Source of the DNA: QWOP01 sp003669605
GTDB taxonomy: Bacteria; Planctomycetota; Planctomycetia; Pirellulales; UBA1268
Length of the DNA: 32,081 nt
NCBI GenBank assembly: GCA_947481985.1
Contig: CANKIK010000045.1
Span: 1 to 32,081, forward strand
Direction of reading: 5' to 3'
Positions 16,664-26,692 of this stretch are shown piece after piece. The position numbers were made by a program, and so were the translations under genes. A model generated the notes under the pieces. The model was not told the origin of the DNA. It saw only the letters and a list, made by a program, of their open reading frames with translations, and searched no databases. Position 1 is the first letter of the stretch, and the number at the start of each line of letters is the position of its first letter.

Positions 16664-16846
16664 GTGGTTTTGGGCCGTCTCCGCGATGCCAAGGCGATCA
16701 TGCTCGTCTGGCACGAGTATAACCCTCGCCGGCCTGACGGTTCGCTCGGTGTTCAGTCAATGTTGGAGTTCGCCGCGTGTGTGGCTTCCGTCTCGGCCCC
16801 CGCCTCACGCGTGGCTGGCTGCCCAACGCGATTGTCCGAGATTTGA
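16664..16846 (+). pseudogene. IS3-family transposase C-terminal fragment
   Basis: The 60-codon frame reads GRLRDAKAIMLVWHEYNPRR followed by PDGSLGVQSMLEFA and an Ala/Ser-rich tail. This matches the end of the IS3-group OrfB integrase core (consensus like W...YN..RPHSSLG..TP.EFA), with His-Ser replaced by Asp-Gly. Only the last 45 or so residues are recognisable. The rest of the 600-bp gap between the fasciclin terminator and 16989 shows no gene. It does contain CCACTTTTTCCACGG (16640-16654), half of the dispersed palindrome. Confidence 0.6.
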
Positions 16847-16988
16847 CCCCCCCGGATGTGAACGGTTACCCTTCAATGGAAGATCGACCGAGAGACGCTC
16901 TATTCCATCGCGACGGTATCACGGCTTGCGGGGAATGGCTTGCGGAATCGTGTTCATGCTGAATCATCCAGCGAGTTTGTAGCATCCC

Positions 16989-18536
16989 ATGAAAAAGATC
17001 CCCCTCAGCCGCGACCAGCTCTGGAAAAACGTTTTCGAACAGGCGCACCAGCCCACCTTCTTTGAGAACAACCATCTGTTCTCGCGGCGGACAATGCTAG
17101 CCAAGGGCTTTAACGGGATTGGAAGCCTTGGTCTTGCAGCGGCCATCAGCCAGCAGGCATCCCGAACCGCATCATCGGGATACGATCAGGCCTCGCCGGG
17201 AAGTCCGCTGATGCCTCAGACGCCGCATTTTCCAGCCAGAGCCAAACGCGTCATTCATCTTTGGATGAACGGCGCGCCGTCACAGGTCGATACCTTTGAT
17301 CCTAAGCCGGCGTTGGAGCAATTTGCTGGCCAGCGTCCGGACAGTACCGTGAAGCTGACCACGGAAAATGCGACCGGTGGTCTGATGCCCTCGCCGTTTC
17401 AGTTTTCACGCTACGGTCAGTCCGGGCTGGAAATCAGTGAGTTGTTCCCGGAAGTCGCGCGGTTCGCCGATGACTTGTGTGTCATTCGTTCGATGCAGAC
17501 CGACGTTCCCGTCCATGAATCATCGAATTGGATGATGTTCACCGGCAGCATTCAACCGAACCGTCCCTCCTATGGTTCATGGCTGCTGTATGGGCTCGGA
17601 AGCGAAAATGAAAACCTGCCGGGGTTTGTGGTACTTGGCGAACAGGGTCAACCGGTCAATGGCCCCTCCAACTGGAGCAGTCGTTTTCTGCCCGGCATCT
17701 ATCAGGGTTGCCAAGTCGCGCTACCTAAGGATTACAATCCGCGCGAAGTCATCCCTTACCTCCAGAATTCGCAGTTATCGCCGACCACACAACGTCGTGA
17801 ACTCGATCTGATCCAGCGTCTCAACGCCATGCACCTGGAACGCCGGGGCCCCGAGAATTCAATGAATGCTCGGATTCAATCGCTTGAAATGGCTTTCAAA
17901 ATGGAACACTCCGCAGCTGACGCATTCGATCTTAGCACTGAAACAGCAGAGACAATGGCGGCCTATGGATTGACTGGTCCGGAGTCTGAGTTGGTGGCCA
18001 CAAGTGGGGATGGCGGCTTCAAGCGCGCAACCTATGGCCGCAATTGTTTGCTAGCCCGTCGACTTGTCGAACGAGGAGTCCGCGTTGTGCAAATTTATTG
18101 CGGCAAGAGCCAGCCGTGGGATCACCACAGCGGCAACACGGAGTCACATCGCAATCATGCCAAAGTGGTGGATCGTCCGATCGCGGCGTTACTTGGTGAT
18201 CTGAAACAACGAGGCCTGCTGGAAGACACATTGGTGTTGTGGGGCGGTGAATTCGGGCGGACTCCGACTTCCCAGGGAAACGATGGACGTGATCACAATC
18301 ACCACGGATTCACGGTGTGGATGGCCGGCGGCGGCGTCAAAGGTGGCATGACGTACGGTGCTACGGATGAATTCGGCTTCAAAGCCGTGGAGAATCCTGT
18401 CCACGTGCATGATCTGCATGCAACGATGCTGCACCTCATGGGGCTGGATCATGAGAAATTGACTTATCGTTACAGCGGCCGCGATTTTCGTCTCACTGAC
18501 GTTCACGGGCGCGTGGTGCACGAGATCATCGCATGA
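16989..18536 (+). CDS. DUF1501 family exported protein
   Basis: The 515-residue protein has a Tat-like motif (SRRTMLAKGFNGIGSLGLAA, residues 33-52), so export after folding is expected. The rest is full-length DUF1501: RVIHLWMNGAPSQVDTFDPK (about 86-105), HESSNWMMFTG, a His/Asp cluster WDHHSGN at 377-383, LWGGEFGRTPTSQG and DHNHHGFTVWMAGGG. DUF1501 belongs with the alkaline-phosphatase/sulfatase-like superfamily, where such His/Asp clusters bind metal. No substrate has been established. No good ribosome-binding site precedes the ATG. It overlaps the next gene by four bases (ATGA), so the two are translationally coupled. In related genomes DUF1501 genes are nearly always paired with a DUF1549/DUF1553 gene. 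Confidence 0.93.
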   Translation: MKKIPLSRDQLWKNVFEQAHQPTFFENNHLFSRRTMLAKGFNGIGSLGLAAAISQQASRTASSGYDQASPGSPLMPQTPHFPARAKRVIHLWMNGAPSQVDTFDPKPALEQFAGQRPDSTVKLTTENATGGLMPSPFQFSRYGQSGLEISELFPEVARFADDLCVIRSMQTDVPVHESSNWMMFTGSIQPNRPSYGSWLLYGLGSENENLPGFVVLGEQGQPVNGPSNWSSRFLPGIYQGCQVALPKDYNPREVIPYLQNSQLSPTTQRRELDLIQRLNAMHLERRGPENSMNARIQSLEMAFKMEHSAADAFDLSTETAETMAAYGLTGPESELVATSGDGGFKRATYGRNCLLARRLVERGVRVVQIYCGKSQPWDHHSGNTESHRNHAKVVDRPIAALLGDLKQRGLLEDTLVLWGGEFGRTPTSQGNDGRDHNHHGFTVWMAGGGVKGGMTYGATDEFGFKAVENPVHVHDLHATMLHLMGLDHEKLTYRYSGRDFRLTDVHGRVVHEIIA

Positions 18537-21364
18537 ATGTCAACTCAGTGCTGACATCTGTCCTTAGAACCCTTGTCGGCCTGATCCTCGCCTGGCTCGC
18601 AAGCCCGCTGCCTGCGCAAGAACTCGACGCGCGCAGCGTCGACTTTTTTGAAGCACACGTCCGTCCACTACTGGTGAGCCATTGTTATCAATGCCATAGC
18701 GAAGATGCAGCTCATGCCGGCCAACTTGAAGGCGATCTGCGTCTTGATAATCGTGCGGGTGTGCAACAAGGCGGCAAGTCTGGGCCAGTTCTTGTGCCGG
18801 GACAACCGGAGAAGAGTCTGCTGATTAGATCGGTGCGATATACGGACAAAGTACTCCAGATGCCTCCGCAGGCAGCGTTATCGGCGGAACAAGTTGGCAT
18901 TCTTGAAAAATGGGTGGAGATGGGCGCGCCAGATCCGCGCGCGGAAAATAGGTCTGGCGGTGCGGGAAAACGTGGCATTGACTTCGAAGTCGAACGCAAA
19001 CAATGGGCCTTCCAACCGCCCGTGAAACATGCGGCGCCGCATGTGGTTGACAGTACGTGGCCGCAGCAATCGCTCGATTACTTCGTGCTGGCCGCGCTTG
19101 AGCAACGATTCCTGCAGCCTGTTCGTTTAGCGACCAGGCAGGAATTGATCCGCCGCGCCACGTTTGATGTAATCGGCCTGCCTCCGACGCCGGCAGAAGT
19201 CGCGTCATTTGAACAGGATCTTGAGCCCGGAGCTTGGGATCGAGTCATCGTTCGGTTGCTGGCTTCGCCGCATTATGGTGAACGCTGGGGCCGATACTGG
19301 CTTGACGTGGCACGCTATGCGGACGATCAGGGCAACTCTTTCCTGACTCCGACTCCGGCAGCCTACCTGTATCGCGACTGGGTTGTGAAGGCGCTGAATG
19401 ATGATCTACCGTATGACGAATTCCTGCGGCTACAGATCGCCGGTGATGAAGTCCCAGGTCCGGCGGCCGATTATGTGACGCGTTTGGCAGGACTCGGTTT
19501 TCAGTCTTTGGGTCCGCAATTCCGCAAAGGAGCGGCTGGAGAAGCCAGAGCCAAGGCTGATGAACTGGAAGACCGCGTCGACACGCTGTCGCGAGGCGTT
19601 TTAGGACTCACCGTTTCGTGTGCCCGGTGCCACGATCACAAGTTCGATCCAATTCCGACGCGCGACTACTATTCTCTCGCAGCCGCCTACAACGGGGCGG
19701 ACTGGCCGACTCGCATGCTGGCTTCTCCGGAGACGATCGAAGCTCACAAGACATGGACCGCGCAGGTTGAACAACAGACGACCCGCCTGAAGAAATGGCA
19801 GGACGATCAGGCACGACATATTGGTCGGATGGCGCTGGCACAAGCGGATACGTACGTTATTGCAGCCTGCCAAATGTTTGTGCTGCGAAGCCATACATTG
19901 CCGCTCGATGACCACGCGTTTGCCAGACAAGAGAATCTCGATCTTTACTTCCTGAATCGTTGGGTGAAGATCCTTGGAGAGTCGAGCGATGAGCCGATCT
20001 TCAAGGGCCTTCGCCAGGCGGCGAAGGTGGCGAATGATTCTGCCATCGTCGAATCCACCGACTCGATGCGACAACAAGCCGAAGCCCTGAAGGCTGTTAT
20101 CACGGCCGCGTTAGACGCCCTCAAGGCGAGCGCGGAGCCAGCCACTGATCGAGCGCAACAACCGACTCCGATTCCGCCCGAGCACGAACGCGTGCTCACT
20201 GTCCTGTGGAAGGACGCCAATGCCCCGTTCTTTGTGGCTGAGAACGACCTCGCCGGGATGCTGACCGAGCCCGACCAACAGCAACTGGCAAGCCTTCAGA
20301 CACAGCTGGATTCGTTGACCAAGACTCCAGCGCCGTCAGGCCCTCTGATGCCCAGCATTCAAGGCGGCGGCCAAGCCATGCAGGTCTTTGTCCGCGGAAA
20401 CCCCGAAAATCTCGGAGAGCCCGCGCCACCCGGTTTCCTCCGCATCCTCAGTCGATCCGAACCACAGACTGAAGGGAAGTCATTTTCGCGGCTCGATCTG
20501 GCCAACGCGATTGTCAGGAGCGATAACCCACTGACCGCGCGCGTCTTCGTGAATCGCGTCTGGCATTATCATTTTGGTCGCGGCATCGTGCCTACGTTGA
20601 GCAATTTTGGAAAACTCGGCAGTCCGCCGACGCACTCGGATCTGCTGGATACCCTCGCCGTTCAATTTATGGAATCGGGTTGGTCGATGAAATGGCTGCA
20701 TCGCGAAATCATGCGATCTGCCGCTTATCAGCTGAGCAGTGCCCAGCACGAGGGCAATATGGCGATTGATCCCGGCAACGAATATCTCTGGCGCATGAGC
20801 CCGCGGCGACTTGATATCGAAGCATGGCGAGATGCTTTGCTGAGTGTCTCGGGCAAACTGGATACTCAGATCGGAGGGCCATCGATCGATCTGACAACGC
20901 CCGGTGTCAAAGAAATTGAAGGGTTCAACTTTTTCAATAGGCTCAACGGATTTGAAGCGGACAACCCCGCAGGCCGTCGGCGCACGCTCTACACCGTCGT
21001 CAGCCGATATGCTCCCAATGCCACGCTGACTCTGTTTGATTTTCCAGAACCAAACGTGACCAGCGACCAGCGCAACGTCACGACAGTGCCGCAACAGCAG
21101 TTATTCGTCCTCAATAGCCCGTTCATATTCGAGATGAGCCGCGAGTTCGCCAAACGCCTCGAAAGCGCAGCGACCGGGGATGAAGACCGACTTATACTGG
21201 GATGGCAACTTGCCTACGCGCGACCGCCAACGGAGGATGAGATCGCGGTGGCGATGGAGTTTCTGCAGATTCCGGCAGACTCGACGGCTACCGATCTGTT
21301 GAACCGCTGGGAGCAGTTGTCACACTCGCTCCTGGCCAGCAACGAATTCATATTCCTGCCATGA
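18533..21364 (+). CDS. PSCyt1-DUF1549-DUF1553 planctomycete cytochrome
   Basis: The 943-residue protein has a signal peptide at 1-29 (LRTLVGLILAWLASPLPAQ). A planctomycete cytochrome C domain follows, with haem site CYQCH at 51-55 and the closing LQMPPQAALSAEQV. DUF1549 (about 175-390) includes WLDVARYADDQGN and a second CxxCH, CARCHDHKFDP, at 363. A charged coiled region (about 400-620) leads to DUF1553 (about 650-915) with NPLTARVFVNRVWHYHFGRG and QQQLFVLNSPFIFEMS. The family is exported, haem-bearing and of unknown reaction. It is coupled by an ATGA overlap to the DUF1501 gene. The coding DNA of this pair looks less GC-rich than its surroundings. Confidence 0.95.
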   Translation: MNVNSVLTSVLRTLVGLILAWLASPLPAQELDARSVDFFEAHVRPLLVSHCYQCHSEDAAHAGQLEGDLRLDNRAGVQQGGKSGPVLVPGQPEKSLLIRSVRYTDKVLQMPPQAALSAEQVGILEKWVEMGAPDPRAENRSGGAGKRGIDFEVERKQWAFQPPVKHAAPHVVDSTWPQQSLDYFVLAALEQRFLQPVRLATRQELIRRATFDVIGLPPTPAEVASFEQDLEPGAWDRVIVRLLASPHYGERWGRYWLDVARYADDQGNSFLTPTPAAYLYRDWVVKALNDDLPYDEFLRLQIAGDEVPGPAADYVTRLAGLGFQSLGPQFRKGAAGEARAKADELEDRVDTLSRGVLGLTVSCARCHDHKFDPIPTRDYYSLAAAYNGADWPTRMLASPETIEAHKTWTAQVEQQTTRLKKWQDDQARHIGRMALAQADTYVIAACQMFVLRSHTLPLDDHAFARQENLDLYFLNRWVKILGESSDEPIFKGLRQAAKVANDSAIVESTDSMRQQAEALKAVITAALDALKASAEPATDRAQQPTPIPPEHERVLTVLWKDANAPFFVAENDLAGMLTEPDQQQLASLQTQLDSLTKTPAPSGPLMPSIQGGGQAMQVFVRGNPENLGEPAPPGFLRILSRSEPQTEGKSFSRLDLANAIVRSDNPLTARVFVNRVWHYHFGRGIVPTLSNFGKLGSPPTHSDLLDTLAVQFMESGWSMKWLHREIMRSAAYQLSSAQHEGNMAIDPGNEYLWRMSPRRLDIEAWRDALLSVSGKLDTQIGGPSIDLTTPGVKEIEGFNFFNRLNGFEADNPAGRRRTLYTVVSRYAPNATLTLFDFPEPNVTSDQRNVTTVPQQQLFVLNSPFIFEMSREFAKRLESAATGDEDRLILGWQLAYARPPTEDEIAVAMEFLQIPADSTATDLLNRWEQLSHSLLASNEFIFLP

Positions 21365-21528
21365 GTTGATCCGCCCATGCAGGCGTACCGCGTCAGCGTC
21401 AAGGAGTACCCGCGGAGTATGCATCTTGTCCTCATCCCGGCGGAGTGAGTGGGCTGAACCGAGGAGCAATCGAGTGTCCGAAAAGCCCTGAAGCCGGGCC
21501 TCACCCAAAGCCGCGAGGACCGAATCCG

Positions 21529-23958
21529 ATGCTTGTCCGAAACGTGCTATTTTTTGCCGCTTGCCTCGGCTTCGGTCGTGCCGTTCACGGAGCCGAGCCG
21601 TTTGAAGCGTTTTTGGAGAAGCACTGCGTCCGCTGTCATGGCCCGCAGAAGGAAGAGGGAGATATCCGGATCGACCGGCTGTCGCGCGATTTCAAGGCGG
21701 GCTTGGACAGCCACAACTGGGCAGAAGCCCTCGAGAGGGTCAACCGTGGCGAGATGCCTCCGGAGACAGAGCCCCGGCCAACACAGGCCGAGATCGCAGC
21801 GTTCGTCTCGAATCTCGCTTCGCTCATTCAAGAGGGTCAGGCAGCGCGCATGGCGGCTCGGCCGGCGGTGGCCCACTATCGGCTCAGTCGCAAGGAATAT
21901 CAAAACACGGTCTATGACCTGCTCGGCGTCCGCTACGATCCGGCCAAACCAGGCGAGCTGAACGAAGACACGCTGTGGCACGGCTTCGAGAGGATTGGGT
22001 CCGAGCTGTCGCTTTCGGCGTCACATATCGATCGCTACTACCGCGCGGCGGGGCTCGTGCTGGATCGTGCCTTTCCTCTTTCGTCGGGCGAGGCTCGCAA
22101 GGTTCGCAAGACCGCTGCCGAGCTGCGCTATAACGGCGGGAAGGCTCAGCAGGAAGTGATGGACCGGTTCGGTATCAAGCGACCTCTACGACATCTGCTT
22201 TATCCCGGCAACGTGCATGAGGCGCTTTCGCCAAACTGGTTTGGCGAGGTCGGTCCGGAGCACAGCGGGCTTTACAAAGTCCGCATTCAGGCCAGCGGCA
22301 TTCGTCCGATCGGCGGCCAGACCGCGCACCTCAGTATCGGCAAGCGGACCGGCGAAGAGACTGTCGATGGCCTCATCGATTTCGACATCACGGCTCCCGA
22401 AGACAGCCCGCAGGTGCATGAGTTTGAAGTGTTTCTGGAAATGCCAATGTCGCTCGACTTCTGCGTCGTCGCGACCGATGTCGTTGATCGTCGGGCCGGT
22501 GCAGCCTTCCGCAACGCACTCAACGGCGGCAGCTATATCTTCACGCATAGCAGCGAATCGCGACTGCTCGAGCCAAACGCTCCGCAGATGTTCGACGACA
22601 AGGGAAACGGACTCTTTTCCACGGTGCTGCTGGATTGGATCGAGTGGGAAGGACCGCTCGAAACCGAGGCGGAAAGATCGCGACGCAACGGTCTGCTGCC
22701 GCCTGATGACGCGACGATCGAAGTGGTCGCCGAGCACTTGCAGCGGTTCGCCGAACGAGCATGGCGGCGGGCTGTCAAGAAGGAGGATCTGTCGGATTAC
22801 GTACAGACATTTCGCTCGGAATGTGATGCCGGTGAGAAGCCTGCAGACGCCTATCGAGTCGCGCTGCAAGGAGTGCTGACATCGCGGCACTTCATCTATC
22901 TCGTCGAAGGCGACCCGGTCGCGCGCGAACGGCTCAACGATGCGGAACTCGCGTCGCGGCTGTCGTACTTCCTCTGGAGTTCGATGCCTGACGATGGGCT
23001 GTTCGCTGCGGCGCGAAGTGGTGCTCTGCAAGGCGAAGGGCTGTTGAAAGAAGTCGACCGGTTGCTCGCCGACGGCAAGACAAATCGATTCTTCAACGAT
23101 TTCGTGCGTCAATGGCTGCAACTGCATCGGCTCGGCATGTTCCCGCCGGATAAGAAGCTGTATCCGAATTACGACGCATGGCTCGAAACGAGCCTGCGTG
23201 CCGAGCCCGCCGAGTTCTTTCGCGAGATCTTCGTAGAGAATATGCCGATCGACAGTTTCCTTGATTCCGATTGGACGATGGCCAACGCCCGGCTCTGTGA
23301 CTTCTACGGGCTGCCCGATCCGAAGACGGGCGGCTTTCAACGAGTCCCTCTCAAGCCGGAGGATCATCGAGGCGGACTGCTGACGATGGGCGCGGTGCTC
23401 GGGGTGACGTCCGATGGGACTCGGCATCGACCGGTGCATCGGGGCGTGTGGGTCAGCGAAGCAATCTTCAACAAGACTCCGCCTCCTCCTCCGGCCAACG
23501 TCGATCCGATCGAACCGATTCCTCCAACGGGAAACAAGATCACGATCCGCCAGCGAATCGAAGCTCACGCCAGGAATGCCAGTTGTGCCGCGTGCCATCG
23601 CACCATCGACCCGCTGGGATTGGCGTTCGATCACTATGACGCCGTTGGCCAATGGCGCGTGCGCGAACTGGTGCCGACGGGCATCGGCGACAATCCGTTG
23701 GTGGACGCTTCCGGGGAGATGCCTGACGGTCGCTCGTTCAAAGACTCGATCGAATTCAAAAGGCTGCTCATCGAAGACCGCAGCCACATCGCCCGAGCCT
23801 TCATCGAGCACCTCTGCACCTACGCCCTCCGCCGAGTGCTCACGGTCGATGATCAAGCCGACCTGAAGCTGATCGAAGCCGAAGCGAAGAAGAACGAATA
23901 CCGAGTCAAAGACATCATCCGCGCCGTGGCAATGTCTGACTTGATCCGCAAACGCTAA
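21529..23958 (+). CDS. DUF1592-type planctomycete cytochrome, first copy
   Basis: The product is 809 residues from ATG 21529 (GAGGA 9 bases upstream); an in-frame ATG at 21445 is less likely because the signal peptide MLVRNVLFFAACLGFGRAVH starts at 21529. Domain order is PSCyt1 with CVRCH at 33-37, DUF1587 from about 115 (YRLSRKEYQNTVYDLLG), a beta-rich middle part, DUF1595 up to about 455, DUF1592 from 472 (ASRLSYFLWSSMPDD), DUF1588 from 612 with a second haem site CAACH at 686-690, and DUF1585 to the end. Both CxxCH sites suggest a dihaem exported protein; the reaction is unknown. It lies 164 bp after the DUF1553 gene and 24 bp before its DUF1552 partner. Confidence 0.94.
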   Translation: MLVRNVLFFAACLGFGRAVHGAEPFEAFLEKHCVRCHGPQKEEGDIRIDRLSRDFKAGLDSHNWAEALERVNRGEMPPETEPRPTQAEIAAFVSNLASLIQEGQAARMAARPAVAHYRLSRKEYQNTVYDLLGVRYDPAKPGELNEDTLWHGFERIGSELSLSASHIDRYYRAAGLVLDRAFPLSSGEARKVRKTAAELRYNGGKAQQEVMDRFGIKRPLRHLLYPGNVHEALSPNWFGEVGPEHSGLYKVRIQASGIRPIGGQTAHLSIGKRTGEETVDGLIDFDITAPEDSPQVHEFEVFLEMPMSLDFCVVATDVVDRRAGAAFRNALNGGSYIFTHSSESRLLEPNAPQMFDDKGNGLFSTVLLDWIEWEGPLETEAERSRRNGLLPPDDATIEVVAEHLQRFAERAWRRAVKKEDLSDYVQTFRSECDAGEKPADAYRVALQGVLTSRHFIYLVEGDPVARERLNDAELASRLSYFLWSSMPDDGLFAAARSGALQGEGLLKEVDRLLADGKTNRFFNDFVRQWLQLHRLGMFPPDKKLYPNYDAWLETSLRAEPAEFFREIFVENMPIDSFLDSDWTMANARLCDFYGLPDPKTGGFQRVPLKPEDHRGGLLTMGAVLGVTSDGTRHRPVHRGVWVSEAIFNKTPPPPPANVDPIEPIPPTGNKITIRQRIEAHARNASCAACHRTIDPLGLAFDHYDAVGQWRVRELVPTGIGDNPLVDASGEMPDGRSFKDSIEFKRLLIEDRSHIARAFIEHLCTYALRRVLTVDDQADLKLIEAEAKKNEYRVKDIIRAVAMSDLIRKR

Positions 23959-23982
23959 CACACTCTGACAAGGGGACTCTCG

Positions 23983-25341
23983 ATGAGCAACTTCCTTTCA
24001 CAGTCCTGGTTGATCGATCGGCGCCGCGCATTGCGGGCCTTGGGCTCTTGCATCTCGCTGCCGTTCCTGGAATGCATGGTGCCGTTGCGGGCGGCTGAAA
24101 CGAAGACAGAGACGCCGAAACGCAGTGCCTTCATCTATCTCGCCAACGGTGTGCATTCGTTGAACTACCAGATCACCACACCGGGGCGCGATTACCAATT
24201 CTCGCGCTCGCTGAAGCCTTTGGAAAAGCATCGGGAAGTGATCACGCCGATCAGCGGGCTGTATCACCCCGGTGCCCTGAGCCATCACCACAACTGCATT
24301 TCGGTGTGGCTGACCGGCGGCAAACTCGGGCCCTCGGACAAGAACACGATCTCCGTGGACCAGAAGATGGCCGAGATCAGCGCTCAGCACACCCGCTATC
24401 CGTCGATGGAAATCGCCCTCACCGGAGATTCGCTCGGCTGGACGGCGGACGGCGTGCGGTTGCCCTCAATGCGTCGTTGCAGCGAGATCTTTGCATCGCT
24501 GTTCGAAGAACCCAAAGGTGGCAAGACAGCTCAGCGGCGCGCCCTGCGTCACAAGGGGAGCGTGCTCGACGCCAACCTCACGGAAGTGCGGCGGCTCGAA
24601 CAGGCTATGGGGGCGGCGGATAAAGGACGGCTCGATCAATACCTCACATCGGTTCGAGAAGCGGAAGTTCGCACGCGTCGAGCCGATGCGTGGCTTGATA
24701 CTCCCCTGCCGAGCATCACTGACGACGATCGCAAGCGAACCAATCGCGACATCCCTCACACGCAGGCAGGCGACTACTTCCGCACCGTCTATGACTTGGT
24801 CGTGCTCGCGTTTCAGACCGACGCGACGCGAGTAGCGACGTTCAGCCTGGGCGGCGAAGGCGACGCGTTTGCGATCCCAGAGATCGGCATCACCGAATCG
24901 CGGCATCAACTGAGCCATCACGGCGGCGATGCGGGCTACATGGAGAAGCTCACGAACTACGACACCTTTGCCATCGAGCAATTCAGCTACTTTCTCACGC
25001 GTCTAGCGGAGACGAAAGACCTCAACGGCAAGCCGCTGTTGAACTCGACGATGTCGCTCTTCGGTAGCGGCATGTCCTACGGCCACAGCCATGGCAACGC
25101 GAACCTACCCCTTGTGCTCGCCGGTGGCTCGGATCTCGGCCTGAAGCACGGCATTCATCTCGATTTCAATCAAGGCCACTTCAAGGGCTATCAACTTGAG
25201 AACCCTGGCGAGCACTACTCGCTCTGTAGCCGCCCTGCCGATCCAAACGCGCACATGAGCAACCTGCTGCTGATGATGGCGCAGCGAATGGGCGTCGAGA
25301 CCGACACGTTTGGCGATAGCAACAAGGCGATCGAGCTGTGA
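23983..25341 (+). CDS. DUF1552 family exported protein, first copy
   Basis: The 452-residue protein is preceded by AAGGGG 7 bases before the ATG. An Arg-rich signal (DRRRALRALGSCISLPFLE, residues 12-30) resembles a Tat-type leader without the full consensus. The body is typical DUF1552: FIYLANGVHSLNY, SGLYHPGALSHHHNCIS, YDLVVLAFQTDATRVATFSL, ESRHQLSHHGGD and LFGSGMSYGHSHGN. The clustered His residues suggest a metal site, but no activity is known for the family. It almost certainly forms a functional pair with the DUF1592-type gene upstream, an arrangement repeated at 26.9-32.1 kb. Confidence 0.93.
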   Translation: MSNFLSQSWLIDRRRALRALGSCISLPFLECMVPLRAAETKTETPKRSAFIYLANGVHSLNYQITTPGRDYQFSRSLKPLEKHREVITPISGLYHPGALSHHHNCISVWLTGGKLGPSDKNTISVDQKMAEISAQHTRYPSMEIALTGDSLGWTADGVRLPSMRRCSEIFASLFEEPKGGKTAQRRALRHKGSVLDANLTEVRRLEQAMGAADKGRLDQYLTSVREAEVRTRRADAWLDTPLPSITDDDRKRTNRDIPHTQAGDYFRTVYDLVVLAFQTDATRVATFSLGGEGDAFAIPEIGITESRHQLSHHGGDAGYMEKLTNYDTFAIEQFSYFLTRLAETKDLNGKPLLNSTMSLFGSGMSYGHSHGNANLPLVLAGGSDLGLKHGIHLDFNQGHFKGYQLENPGEHYSLCSRPADPNAHMSNLLLMMAQRMGVETDTFGDSNKAIEL

Positions 25342-25468
25342 ACGTGTTCGTCATCCTGTCTTCACGATGTGTGCTGCGGTTGGCCGCCGTGCTCCGCCAC
25401 AAGGTGGGACAACCAAGGACGAACCTGCCACTGAGCCACTTCGAACCATAATCCCGGCACGACAAGCA

Positions 25469-26692
25469 ATGCACAGAGTACTCTGGCTCGCGGCCCTCTC
25501 CCTCGGCCTCTCCTTCCTCAGCAGCCTTGTTGCAGCTGAGGAGCCGTTCCTTCCCGAGACGGGAAAGTTCCCGCCGCTGGAAAAGGCACACACGTACCGG
25601 GGCGTGCTGGCGTTCGCGGACCATGCGAATCGGCGCGGCAGTCTTCGCGTGGAAACGCCCGGCGAGTTTTTCCGCAATGCTCCGCATCCGTTCGCAATGC
25701 TTCCTTACGGCATCGTGAGGTATCACGGAGCGCCGGCGGATCTTCGAGACGTCCCGCTCAGCACCGTCATGCATGTTACAGCGTTCCTTCCCCCCGACCC
25801 GAAGACCTCTTCCGTGCCGGTACTCCAGAGGGGAAACCCCGAGCGGCCGGCTGAGAATCACGTCCTGCTCCTCGAGGACGAGCCGAGTGTCTGCCTGCGA
25901 GAAGGGATGGTGTGGAAGCTGAAGGAGGTCGAGGTTCAAGCGAATCAAGCGCTGATCTCGGCGACTCGTGAGCCCCGAGCCGTTGGCGACGGCAACGCCC
26001 AAGTGGCAACACTGACCTCGAACGCCGCGACGCGATTCTGGCGTGGCCGCGAGTGTCTCAACGTCGACGACGTGATTGCAGAAGGCATTTGGCCTGCGAG
26101 CGGGAAGAAAACCCTCGGCGACCAGGCGGTTCTGCTCGGGCTGACTTGGGAACCGACGCCCAACGGGGTGTTCCTGCGGTATCACATTGCGGACATCTGG
26201 CTCGACGACGCTGCTGTGCAGCGAGCCACCAGGATTCAAACCGAGACACACAAAGCTCTGATCCGCAGCCGCTGGATGCCTGCCTGGGTGGATGCCGTCG
26301 AGTACGGCACGTTCGGCCGAGCGAAGGTGACCGCGACATTGTTCGGCGGCATGGACGCCTCGCTCTACGCGGACTTCAAGGCTGGCAGCTCCGCGCAGAT
26401 GAACTCGGTCGAGAACACCTTGAAGCACACCCACGGCGATTACAGCCCCGCACACATGGCCTCCGGCGGAGCGATCCTGGAAGTCACCCGGCTTCCAGGC
26501 GACGCCCCGCTGGGCAGCAGCGGCATTCAGATCCGTTTCGAGACGGACCAGATCATCGAAGGCATCCGCCCAGGGCGCGTCGTCCGTGTCCGACCCACGA
26601 GCTGGCCTTTGGTCAATTTATCTCGTGAAGAATACCTCAGAGACAGCATCGAGGAACGCTTTCCCAGCCCCGACTTTTTCCCGAGGTACTAA
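25469..26692 (+). CDS. Secreted protein of unknown family
   Basis: The product is 407 residues from ATG 25469; an in-frame ATG at 25310 overlaps the DUF1552 gene and would bury the signal peptide. Residues 1-24 (HRVLWLAALSLGLSFLSSLVAA) are a clear Sec signal. The mature protein has no haem motif and no membrane segment. Recognisable stretches include YRGVLAFADHANRRGSLRVE near 48, FWRGRECLNVDDVIAEG, WMPAWVDAVEYGTFGRAKVT and a DPF-like end. I cannot assign a family. It sits 127 bp after the DUF1552 stop and just before the repeat copy C, within the same plus-strand run, so it may be an accessory of the first DUF1592/DUF1552 module. Confidence 0.7.
   Translation: MHRVLWLAALSLGLSFLSSLVAAEEPFLPETGKFPPLEKAHTYRGVLAFADHANRRGSLRVETPGEFFRNAPHPFAMLPYGIVRYHGAPADLRDVPLSTVMHVTAFLPPDPKTSSVPVLQRGNPERPAENHVLLLEDEPSVCLREGMVWKLKEVEVQANQALISATREPRAVGDGNAQVATLTSNAATRFWRGRECLNVDDVIAEGIWPASGKKTLGDQAVLLGLTWEPTPNGVFLRYHIADIWLDDAAVQRATRIQTETHKALIRSRWMPAWVDAVEYGTFGRAKVTATLFGGMDASLYADFKAGSSAQMNSVENTLKHTHGDYSPAHMASGGAILEVTRLPGDAPLGSSGIQIRFETDQIIEGIRPGRVVRVRPTSWPLVNLSREEYLRDSIEERFPSPDFFPRY

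Noticed and set aside
21376..21447. 23-codon plus-strand frame between the DUF1553 and DUF1592-type genes
   Set aside because: No ribosome-binding site, no recognised similarity and very short; left as intergenic.
22186..23961. 591-codon minus-strand frame antisense to the first DUF1592-type gene
   Set aside because: The plus strand encodes a complete multi-domain family protein with two haem sites; the antisense product has no recognisable domain.
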